This document shows, one piece after another, positions 1 to 4,672 of a stretch of DNA of 5,220 bases. Numbering within the stretch: the stretch's first letter is position 1; every line of letters starts with the position of its first letter. The DNA lies in assembly GCA_007123625.1 (NCBI GenBank), contig SKKS01000479.1, positions 1 to 5,220 of the forward strand, written 5' to 3'. The position numbers and the translations under genes are program-made. Below the pieces are notes generated by a model, which was given only the letters and a program-made list of their open reading frames with translations, was not told the origin of the DNA and searched no databases. This stretch comes from Paracoccaceae bacterium. Its GTDB lineage: Bacteria > Pseudomonadota > Alphaproteobacteria > Rhodobacterales > Rhodobacteraceae.

Positions 1-1
1 A

Positions 2-100
2 CCGGCACCGGCCCCGCCACCGGCCCCGCTACCGGCACCGTCTCCTCCCCCTCCGCCGCCCCCTGCCGATGACAACGGGGGCAGCTACGATGTTGTCTAG
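2..100 (+). CDS. C-terminal end of a proline-rich protein (partial)
   Basis: This is the 3' end of a gene that begins left of the window. Read from base 2, the frame encodes 32 residues before a TAG stop at 98-100. It begins with a Pro-Ala-Pro-X pattern (PAPP, PAPL, PAPS), continues as a run of seven prolines, and ends in a short polar acidic tail, ADDNGGSYDVV. Such tails are usually flexible linkers or surface-exposed ends, but no function can be assigned from this fragment. The frame was preferred over the other two because it gives a coherent low-complexity tail, whereas frame 1 stops at 72 and frame 3 gives an arginine-rich stretch. The downstream gene starts 37 bp later on the same strand. 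The call is uncertain because the fragment is short and GC-rich DNA often opens all frames. Confidence 0.45.
   Translation, partial: PAPAPPPAPLPAPSPPPPPPPADDNGGSYDVV
7..42 (+). repeat. Three imperfect 12-bp tandem units encoding Pro-Ala-Pro-X
   Basis: Three successive 12-bp units start at 7, 19 and 31. The first two read ACCGGCCCCGCC and ACCGGCCCCGCT and differ only at the last base; the third, ACCGGCACCGTC, is more diverged. In the likely reading frame they encode a repeating Pro-Ala-Pro-X tetrapeptide. Such coding microrepeats can change copy number by slippage. The array may extend left of the window. Confidence 0.55.
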
Positions 101-137
101 AATCCGGTGGGGTGTGTAGCCGCAGGCGCTGCTTTCC

Positions 138-1403
138 GTGTCCGCCGACACCATCCCGCCACCACGCGCCCTATTGTGCTGCGAGGCCGGCGAAGGGCGC
201 GGCCATGTGACCACGCTGGCCACGGTCGCCCGCGCGCTTGCGCCCCATGCCCGCAGTCAGGCGCTGCTGGCGCGGATGGAGCACGCAGACATGCTGGCGC
301 CGCTGTGCGATCGCGTGGACCGAGGGCTGTATCTCGACCGTTTGCCCGGACTGGCCGCGCCCGGGGTGCTGCGCTGGTCCGGCTGGTTGCGCGCGCATGG
401 GTTCGGCGACGCGGAAACCCTGCGCAGCCGGTTCGACTGGTGCTGTGCGGCGCTGAATGCCATCCGCCCGGCGCTGGTGGTCGGCGACTATGCGCCCATG
501 ATGCTGCTGGCGGCGCGGGCGATGGGCATTCCCACGGTGGCCACCGGCGCCGCCTTTGGCCTGCCGCCCGCTCCGTTGCCGCGCTTTCCCGACCTGCTGA
601 CCCCGGAGCAGGCGGCGGACCATGGCACCCACCTGAACCCGGGGCTGGAGCCCGACGAAGATGCGATGCGCGACACCATCAACGCAACGCTTGGGCCGAT
701 TGGACTGAAACCGCTGACCCGCCTGCCCGAAATCTATGCCTGCGATCTGAGCCTGCCGCGCGGTGTGCCGCTGTGGGACCCTTATGCGCCGTGGCGCGAC
801 CGGCCCTTGCTGCTGCCGCTCGACGCCCTGCCACCGATGGCGCAGGCGCCAGGGTCCGGGTTGCTGGTCTACCTGCCCATGCGCGCGTTGAAGGACCCTG
901 GCCTGCAGGCGGCGCTGGTGCGCCTGCCCTGCACGGCCACGGTCGTGGTGCCGTCGCCGGATATGGCGCCAATCGCCGCGTTGCGGGGTCATGCGCATTT
1001 GCGGATCGTAGCGCAGCCACTTGCGCCCGCCGAGGTTGTGGCGCGCTGCGCGGCGATCCTTTGCGCCGGACAGGCAGGCACGCTGGCGCTGGCAGCGCTT
1101 GCCGGTGTGCCAGTGCTGGCGCTGCCGACACAGCATGAGCAGCTCTCCAACGCCCTGCGCGCGGCGGCGGGGCTGCGCGGCTGCCGGGTGTTGCCCCGTA
1201 CCCGCCGCACACCCGAAGCGCTCCTGGCGGCGCTGTGCGACCTGCTCAGCGATCCCGAACCGGCACAGGCCGCCCGGAGCGATGCGCAGCGGCTGCGCGC
1301 CACCTATGCCGAAAGCGCGCGCGACAGCTATAGCCGCCTGCTGCCGCCGTTGTTGCGCGCCAAGCCACCACGCCCCCTTTTCCCCCTCGCGGATGCGCGC
1401 TAG
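138..1403 (+). CDS. GT-B fold glycosyltransferase-like protein (UDP-glycosyltransferase/YjiC type)
   Basis: The 421-residue protein resembles family-1 (MGT/YjiC-like) or MurG-like glycosyltransferases with two Rossmann domains. The N-terminal domain opens with a strand followed by a glycine-rich loop, GEGRGHV (18-24), the usual acceptor-side signature with its His. Residues about 306-339 match the layout of the nucleotide-sugar binding motif: AGQAGT (310-315), GVPVLALP (323-330) and an HEQLSNA end (333-339). The canonical HGG before xGT is replaced by C309-A-G, and the usual Glu after GT is absent, so donor binding or activity may be altered. The GTG at 138 is chosen because the in-frame stop at 117-119 limits extension and the first in-frame ATG (residue 47) would delete the glycine-rich loop; no clear ribosome-binding site is seen. 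It ends 9 bp before hisF, so shared transcription is likely. Donor and acceptor are unknown; there is no signal peptide, so a cytosolic place is inferred. Confidence 0.8.
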   Translation: MSADTIPPPRALLCCEAGEGRGHVTTLATVARALAPHARSQALLARMEHADMLAPLCDRVDRGLYLDRLPGLAAPGVLRWSGWLRAHGFGDAETLRSRFDWCCAALNAIRPALVVGDYAPMMLLAARAMGIPTVATGAAFGLPPAPLPRFPDLLTPEQAADHGTHLNPGLEPDEDAMRDTINATLGPIGLKPLTRLPEIYACDLSLPRGVPLWDPYAPWRDRPLLLPLDALPPMAQAPGSGLLVYLPMRALKDPGLQAALVRLPCTATVVVPSPDMAPIAALRGHAHLRIVAQPLAPAEVVARCAAILCAGQAGTLALAALAGVPVLALPTQHEQLSNALRAAAGLRGCRVLPRTRRTPEALLAALCDLLSDPEPAQAARSDAQRLRATYAESARDSYSRLLPPLLRAKPPRPLFPLADAR

Positions 1404-1412
1404 AAGAGCGCC

Positions 1413-2174
1413 ATGCTCAAGACACGCATCATCCCCTGCCTTGATGTCGCCGACGGCCGCGTGGTCAAGGGCGTCAATTTCGTCGACCTGCGCGACGCCG
1501 GCGACCCGGTCGAGGCTGCGCGCGCCTATGACGCCGCCGGTGCGGACGAGCTGTGTTTTCTGGACATCCATGCGACGCACGAAAACCGCGGCACCATGTA
1601 CGATCTGGTCACCCGCACCGCCGAGCAGTGCTTCATGCCGCTGACCGTCGGCGGCGGGGTGCGCACGCCCGGCGATGTGCGCGACCTGTTGCTGGCGGGC
1701 GCGGACAAGGTCAGCTTCAACTCGGCCGCTGTGGCCGACCCGGACGTGGTGGCGCGTGCCGCCGACCGCTTCGGAAGCCAGTGTATTGTTGTCGCCATCG
1801 ACGCCAAGACTGTCAGCCCGGGCAAATGGGAAATCTTCACCCACGGCGGGCGGCGGCCCACCGGGGTCGATGCCATGGACTTCGCCCGCACCGTGGCCGA
1901 CAAGGGCGCGGGGGAGATCCTGCTGACCTCGATGGACCGGGACGGGACGCGCGCGGGGTTCAACATCGCGCTCACCCGGGCCATCGTCGATGCGGTGGGC
2001 ATTCCGGTGATCGCCTCGGGCGGCGTGGGCACGCTTGATCATCTTGTCGAAGGCGTGACCGAAGGCCACGCCTCGGCGGTGCTGGCAGCGTCGATCTTCC
2101 ACTTTGGCGATTACACCATCGCCGAGGCCAAGACCCACATGGCCGCTGCGGGTATCCCGGTGCGCCTGTCATGA
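1413..2174 (+). CDS. hisF: Imidazole glycerol phosphate synthase, cyclase subunit HisF
   Basis: HisF with the HisH glutaminase forms the cytosolic enzyme that turns PRFAR plus ammonia into imidazole glycerol phosphate and AICAR, joining histidine and purine synthesis. The 253-residue length is normal for this (beta-alpha)8 barrel. It starts with RIIPCLDV, giving the catalytic Asp at residue 11, and VVAID puts the second catalytic Asp at 130, both at the family positions. The phosphate-binding segments TVGGGVRT (78-85) and ASGGVGT (201-207) and the LLTSMDRDGT region (170-179) are present. The ATG at 1413 follows a purine-rich AGAAGAG (1402-1408) with a 4-base spacer. The stop overlaps the hisE start by 4 bp, implying translational coupling. 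The partner hisH and the related hisA are not in the window. Confidence 0.98.
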   Translation: MLKTRIIPCLDVADGRVVKGVNFVDLRDAGDPVEAARAYDAAGADELCFLDIHATHENRGTMYDLVTRTAEQCFMPLTVGGGVRTPGDVRDLLLAGADKVSFNSAAVADPDVVARAADRFGSQCIVVAIDAKTVSPGKWEIFTHGGRRPTGVDAMDFARTVADKGAGEILLTSMDRDGTRAGFNIALTRAIVDAVGIPVIASGGVGTLDHLVEGVTEGHASAVLAASIFHFGDYTIAEAKTHMAAAGIPVRLS

Positions 2175-2503
2175 ACGCTGAGTCCCCCGGTGCGGCCATT
2201 GCCCGGCTGGCGGCGACCATCGACGCGCGCGCACAGGCCGACCCCGATGCAAGCTGGACCGCGCGCCTGCTGGCCAAGGGCCCCGAGAAATGCGCCGAGA
2301 AATTTGGCGAGGAAGCGATCGAGGCCGTGATCGAAGCGGTGCGCGGCGACCAAGACCGCCTGACGTCTGAAGCGGCGGATGTGCTGTATCATCTGCTGGT
2401 CATGTGCGCCGCGCGCGGAGTTTCACTGGCCGGGATCGAGGCCGAGCTTGCCCGCCGCGAAGGCCAGTCCGGGATCGCCGAGAAATCCGCGCGCGGCACC
2501 TGA
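2171..2503 (+). CDS. hisE: Phosphoribosyl-ATP pyrophosphohydrolase HisE
   Basis: HisE hydrolyses phosphoribosyl-ATP to phosphoribosyl-AMP and pyrophosphate, the second step of histidine synthesis, in the cytosol. The 110-residue stand-alone protein belongs to the all-alpha NTP pyrophosphohydrolase (MazG-like) fold. The segment SWTARLLAKGPEKCAEKFGEE (28-48) is typical, followed by the metal-binding acidic motif: E47, E48 and E51 on one helix and E67xxD70 on the next. Many bacteria have a HisI-HisE fusion; here HisE is separate, so hisI must be elsewhere. The ATG lies inside the hisF stop (ATGA overlap), and no good independent ribosome-binding site is seen, consistent with coupled translation. 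No obvious terminator hairpin with a T-tract follows. Confidence 0.97.
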   Translation: MNAESPGAAIARLAATIDARAQADPDASWTARLLAKGPEKCAEKFGEEAIEAVIEAVRGDQDRLTSEAADVLYHLLVMCAARGVSLAGIEAELARREGQSGIAEKSARGT

Positions 2504-2581
2504 CGCCCCCGCGCTGCGGAATGCGCGTGCGCTGGCGTGTCTCCTTCCGCCGGGCAACAGGCTTGACGCAAGGGTCCAGTC

Positions 2582-2588
2582 AGGGGAG
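2582..2588 (+). promoter_or_regulatory. Strong ribosome-binding site for the TTG-started small ORF
   Basis: AGGGGAG lies 7 bases upstream of the TTG at 2596. It is one of the best Shine-Dalgarno matches in the window and lies in an otherwise unassigned gap, which is the main reason for calling the small ORF. Confidence 0.6.
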
Positions 2589-2595
2589 CACGCAC

Positions 2596-2847
2596 TTGGA
2601 CTGGGTCGTGATCGCGTATTATTCCTTCATTTGCAGCCTTCTGGCGGCAGTTGTGCCACAGGTTTCAGGATTGGTACGCCGGATTGTGGCCGGTGCAGTG
2701 GCTGGCGGCATATCGGCTGCGGCCCTGCAAAGCGTGCGCGCCCTTATCGGGCGTGACCCCCTGCCGCTGCGCGGTTGCGGGACGAAGGCGCCTGATGCAC
2801 CTGCACGGCGCGCATGCCTTGTTCGAAGACGATCAAAGACCTGTTGA
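2596..2847 (+). CDS. Small hypothetical membrane protein, TTG start
   Basis: An 83-residue ORF starting at TTG 2596 with a well-placed AGGGGAG ribosome-binding site. Residues 3-20 (VVIAYYSFICSLLAAVVP) form a clear hydrophobic helix. A short loop with two arginines (28-29) precedes a second Ala/Gly-rich helix at about 30-46. The remaining 35 residues are Pro-, Cys- and Arg-rich and look unlike the front half. The first 53 codons carry about 62% G/C at third positions by direct count, less biased than hisF looks by eye. It lies 92 bp after hisE on the same strand and 34 bp before tRNA-Leu. No family is recognised and no function is proposed; a small inner-membrane protein is the inference. The arginine-rich tail might result from a frameshift, or the ORF could be chance, though the combination of ribosome-binding site and hydrophobic pattern argues against chance. 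Confidence 0.55.
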   Translation: MDWVVIAYYSFICSLLAAVVPQVSGLVRRIVAGAVAGGISAAALQSVRALIGRDPLPLRGCGTKAPDAPARRACLVRRRSKTC

Positions 2848-2872
2848 AAGCCGCGCGAAACCGCGCTAACGA
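2844..2872 (+). promoter_or_regulatory. Candidate promoter for tRNA-Leu
   Basis: TTGAAA (2844-2849) matches five of six bases of the -35 consensus and lies 17 bp before TAACGA (2867-2872), a weak -10 box. A start about 7 bases further on would fall near 2879, just ahead of the tRNA 5' end at 2882. The -35 box overlaps the stop codon of the small upstream ORF. The spacing is ideal but the weak -10 keeps confidence moderate. Confidence 0.4.
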
Positions 2873-2881
2873 CACGTCCAA

Positions 2882-2965
2882 GCGGGTGTGGCGGAATGGT
2901 AGACGCAGGGCACTCAAAATGCTCCGCCGCAAGGCGTGGGAGTTCGACTCTCCCCACCCGCACCA
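2882..2965 (+). tRNA. tRNA-Leu (anticodon CAA, reads UUG)
   Basis: All cloverleaf parts can be drawn. The acceptor stem GCGGGTG pairs with CACCCGC (2955-2961), followed by discriminator A2962 and an encoded CCA (2963-2965). The anticodon stem is GGGCA (2908-2912) with TGCTC (2920-2924), including one G-U pair, and the loop CTCAAAA places anticodon CAA at 2915-2917. A class II long variable arm is present, CGCC-GCAA-GGCG (2925-2936). The T stem GGGAG/CTCCC closes the standard loop TTCGACT (2943-2949). The long variable arm and discriminator A fit leucine identity. At 84 nt including CCA it is complete. It converges with the DUF177 gene 27 bp downstream. Confidence 0.97.
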
Positions 2966-2992
2966 GAATTCCACCGATTTTGCATGCCGCGC

Positions 2993-3583
2993 CTATGACG
3001 TGCCGTCGTCGCTGCCGCCGGTCATCCGGTCGCGCAACGCCGCCAGCCCGGCAAAGGGGCGCAGGTCCGTGTCCTGCAGCGGCGCCTGTCCCTGTGGCGC
3101 GGCCTGCACGATACCGTCGTCGCCCAACGCTTCGCCTTCGGCGCGCGGAAACGCAGGCAGGGACAGCATCAGCGCCTCGATCCCCACCGCGCCCAGGTCG
3201 ATCGCATCGCCAAGCGCCTCGGTGTTCTCGTCCTCGGGGGTTTCGATCTCGTCACCCTCGGGGATGGCGAAATCGGCCAGAAACCGGCGCTCGACCACCT
3301 CGTCGATGCGGGTGGTCACAGGCGCCAGCGACACCACGCAGGCCTGTGTCACGGTGGCGCCAAGCGTGGCGCGTAATTCCCAGTCGCGCCTGCCCAGCGG
3401 GTGCAACGCGCCCGCGAAGCGCAGCTTGCGCAGGCGCTCCAATCCCAGTGTCTTGGCAAGCGCTGCCCGCACTTCGGCGCCGGGCTGCAGCTCGAAGTCA
3501 ATGGCGCTGCGTCGCGCCAGATCACTCCGGCGCAGGACCAGGGTCATGTCGGAACGGGGTGTCGGGGCATCTGTATCGGGCAA
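2993..3583 (-). CDS. DUF177/YceD-family protein (23S rRNA accumulation type)
   Basis: The 196-residue soluble protein matches the DUF177 (YceD) family, linked to accumulation of large-subunit rRNA and usually coupled to rpmF; the molecular role is poorly defined. Family-like segments are the core VTQACVVSLAPV (about 78-89) with its conserved Cys, the acidic middle ending in IDLGAVGIEALMLSLPAFPR (127-146), and a C-terminal RPFAGLAALRDRM stretch. The start is TTG at 3583, chosen because GGAGG lies 5 bases upstream; the internal ATG at residue 13 (3547) has no ribosome-binding site. It is divergent from bamE, with 159 bp between the starts. rpmF, often directly downstream of this gene, is absent: a convergent tRNA-Leu follows after 27 bp. 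No intrinsic terminator is seen after the TAG stop. Confidence 0.9.
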   Translation of the reverse strand: MPDTDAPTPRSDMTLVLRRSDLARRSAIDFELQPGAEVRAALAKTLGLERLRKLRFAGALHPLGRRDWELRATLGATVTQACVVSLAPVTTRIDEVVERRFLADFAIPEGDEIETPEDENTEALGDAIDLGAVGIEALMLSLPAFPRAEGEALGDDGIVQAAPQGQAPLQDTDLRPFAGLAALRDRMTGGSDDGTS

Positions 3584-3588
3584 GCTGA

Positions 3589-3593
3589 CCTCC
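3589..3593 (-). promoter_or_regulatory. Shine-Dalgarno GGAGG deciding the TTG start of the DUF177 gene
   Basis: On the minus strand GGAGG lies 5 bases before the TTG at 3583. It makes this rare start preferable to the in-frame ATG 12 codons further in. Confidence 0.75.
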
Positions 3594-3733
3594 GCAGGGT
3601 GGGTTGAGCAGACATTCGCGGCTTGTTTGCATTCTTGAACAGTGGCCGGACCTTATGTAAGCCTTGTGCACGGCTTCCGCAAAGGGCGCCAACGCAAGAC
3701 TTTCGCCGAAGCGTGTACGGCACACCGACCCAT

Positions 3734-3738
3734 GAGGA
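3734..3738 (+). promoter_or_regulatory. Ribosome-binding site deciding the bamE start
   Basis: GAGGA lies 4 bases before ATG 3743. With the lipoprotein signal that begins at this ATG, it supports this start over the longer in-frame opening at TTG 3623. Confidence 0.65.
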
Positions 3739-3742
3739 CGCA

Positions 3743-4210
3743 ATGATCAAGCTGACTTCGCTGCAACAGGCCGCAAGGGCACCGTTTATGGCCCTGCTTG
3801 CCGCGACGCTGATCGCTGCGTGTGCGCCGCAGCCGCGCTTTCACGGCTATGCCCCAACCGATGCCGAACTGGCCGAGATCGCGGTCGGGCGCGACACCCG
3901 CGAAACCGTCGCCGAACAGATCGGCCGCCCAGGCACCAGCGGGTTGATGGAGGGTAGCGGCTGGTACTATGTACAAAGCGACTGGCTGCATCAGGGTTGG
4001 CGCGCTCCGGTCGAGATTGATCGCCAGGTGGTGGCCATTACCTTCGACAACAGCGACCGGGTCAGCAACATCGAACGCTTCGGGATCGAGAACGGCCAGG
4101 TTGTGGCATTGTCGCGGCGGGTCACGGATACAGGCCCGACCGGCGGCACCTTGCTGCGTCGGTTGTTTGGCAATCTTGGCCGCTTCGCCCCCGGTATGTT
4201 CGGCGGCTGA
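3743..4210 (+). CDS. bamE: Outer membrane lipoprotein of the SmpA/OmlA family (BamE-like)
   Basis: BamE is a small lipoprotein of the beta-barrel assembly machinery that inserts outer-membrane proteins. The 155-residue precursor has a type II signal peptide: a basic start, a hydrophobic core (about 14-26) and lipobox IAAC, with the acylated Cys at 27. The SmpA/OmlA domain follows: a helix ending in AEIAVGRDTRETVAEQIGRP (about 45-64), then the strand SGWYYVQSD with the typical Trp-Tyr pair, a second strand VVAITFDNSDRVSNIERF, and a Gly/Phe/Arg-rich tail. Length and layout fit alphaproteobacterial members. The ATG at 3743 is chosen because it has a GAGGA site and starts the signal peptide; extending to 3623 would bury the signal peptide behind 40 residues. 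It is divergent from the DUF177 gene and monocistronic here, since the next gene converges. Confidence 0.92.
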   Translation: MIKLTSLQQAARAPFMALLAATLIAACAPQPRFHGYAPTDAELAEIAVGRDTRETVAEQIGRPGTSGLMEGSGWYYVQSDWLHQGWRAPVEIDRQVVAITFDNSDRVSNIERFGIENGQVVALSRRVTDTGPTGGTLLRRLFGNLGRFAPGMFGG

Positions 4211-4212
4211 CG

Positions 4213-4269
4213 CTGCGCTCGGACCGGCGGTCGGTGCACTGGCGCCCGTACTGCAGCGAGCGAGCGCAG
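4213..4269. repeat. 9-bp inverted repeat just after bamE
   Basis: CTGCGCTCG (4213-4221) is the exact reverse complement of CGAGCGCAG (4261-4269), with 39 bases between the arms. It begins 3 bases after the bamE stop and could fold in the 3' end of its mRNA. It lacks a following T-tract, so it is not an intrinsic terminator of the usual kind. A chance match is possible in DNA this GC-rich. Confidence 0.4.
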
Positions 4270-4459
4270 GCTGCGCCCCTGTAATCGGATCGTCCATCCT
4301 GAAACAGCCCGGCGCGGTTGGCTCTGCGAAGACATAGCAAAATCTTCTCGCACGCGCGCCCCCTTGCCACATCCGCAACACGGGTCGACCCTGGACCGCG
4401 ACCGGCGCGCGGCTTTGGCGACCACTCCTCGCTGTACTTCCAACCACGCGGCTGGCTCA

Positions 4460-4478
4460 GTGCCCTGCACCAGGGCAC
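4460..4478. repeat. 8-bp perfect inverted repeat with 3-base centre
   Basis: GTGCCCTG (4460-4467) and CAGGGCAC (4471-4478) are exact reverse complements around CAC. The compact 19-bp dyad could be a hairpin in RNA or a protein-binding palindrome in DNA. No promoter or gene start lies beside it. Confidence 0.5.
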
Positions 4479-4507
4479 GCGACCCCTGTAGACCCGGCGC
4501 TGAGACG

Positions 4508-4537
4508 ATGCACGCAGACTGCGGCGTCGCAGTGCAT
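4508..4537. repeat. Bulged inverted repeat (ATGC...GCAT around a 6-bp stem)
   Basis: The inner stem ACTGCG (4518-4523) pairs with CGCAGT (4528-4533) around the tetraloop GCGT. The outer arms ATGC (4508-4511) and GCAT (4534-4537) pair if bases 4512-4517 bulge on one side. It lies about 30 bp after the 8-bp dyad, so the two may form one folded unit. Confidence 0.4.
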
Positions 4538-4605
4538 ACGCATCCGGGGGTGTACGGCGTGACCGTGTGCCCGGTAGCCAGCGGAAGTTCGACAAACGGC
4601 CCTGA

Positions 4606-4640
4606 AAAACAAAAGGCCCGGACCGTTTCCGGTCCGGGCC
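4606..4640 (-). terminator. Rho-independent terminator of the amt gene
   Basis: An 11-bp perfect GC-rich stem, GGCCCGGACCG (4615-4625) with CGGTCCGGGCC (4630-4640), closes a 4-base loop. On the minus strand the loop is GAAA, a GNRA tetraloop, and the stem runs directly into TTTTGTTTTT (4614 back to about 4605). This polarity fits the amt gene, whose stop codon is 32 bp upstream in its reading direction. On the + strand there is no T-tract after the stem, though the hairpin could still affect bamE transcripts. Confidence 0.92.
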
Positions 4641-4672
4641 CTGCTCCAGGGTGACAAGGGAGGAGGAGAGGA

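Larger units (their letters stand above)
3584..3742. promoter_or_regulatory. Divergent intergenic region between the DUF177 gene and bamE
   Basis: This 159-bp stretch must hold the promoters of two divergent genes. Its middle (3623-3660) is visibly richer in A/T than the surroundings. One weak bamE-directed candidate is TTGAAC (3635-3640), 17 bp before TAAGCC (3658-3663). No convincing box was found for the minus strand, and no operator palindrome stands out. An upstream in-frame extension of bamE to 3623 is open but is treated as untranslated. Confidence 0.35.
4211..4605. other. Non-coding gap between convergent bamE and amt genes
   Basis: About 395 bp with no gene that can be supported. 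Open frames here are shadows: they lack ribosome-binding sites and either run through bamE or through the amt terminator. The stretch contains several inverted repeats, listed separately. No T-tract follows any of them on the + strand, so no intrinsic terminator for bamE was found. A structured 3' UTR, a small RNA or decayed coding DNA are all possible; none can be shown. Confidence 0.5.

Noticed and set aside
171..2138. Very long minus-strand open frame (655 codons) opposite the glycosyltransferase and hisF
   Set aside because: It runs antisense through hisF, an unmistakable gene, and its translation is Arg/Gly/Gln/His-rich without domain-like patterns. It results from strong GC bias at third positions of the + strand genes.
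2596..2622. TTGGAC and TATTAT as a promoter
   Set aside because: The spacing is 15 bp, below the usual range, and both boxes lie inside the small ORF; the TTG is better explained as its start codon.
2736..2757. Short hairpin CGCCC-TTATC-GGGCG as a terminator for hisFE
   Set aside because: The stem is only about 5 bp and is not followed by a T-tract; it lies within the small ORF.
4212..4337. Ala/Gly/Pro-rich open stretch after bamE in the +1 frame
   Set aside because: It looks mildly protein-like but has no start codon with a ribosome-binding site of its own and continues from a shadow frame inside bamE. Chance in GC-rich DNA is simpler than a frameshifted BamE extension, since BamE ends at a normal length.
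4326..4349. GAAGA...TCTTC hairpin as a bamE terminator
   Set aside because: Only 5 bp pair cleanly, the A-run is in the loop rather than after the stem as T, and the following bases are GC-rich.
4382..4391. Palindrome GGGTCGACCC
   Set aside because: A 10-bp palindrome containing a SalI-type hexamer is expected by chance in DNA of this composition and has no neighbouring promoter.
3653..4447. Minus-strand open frame opposite bamE
   Set aside because: It is antisense to a lipoprotein gene with clear signal peptide and domain, and has low-complexity composition. It is a shadow frame.
4364..4654. + strand open frame of 96 codons in the gap before amt
   Set aside because: It runs straight through the amt terminator hairpin, lacks a ribosome-binding site and shows no recognisable pattern.
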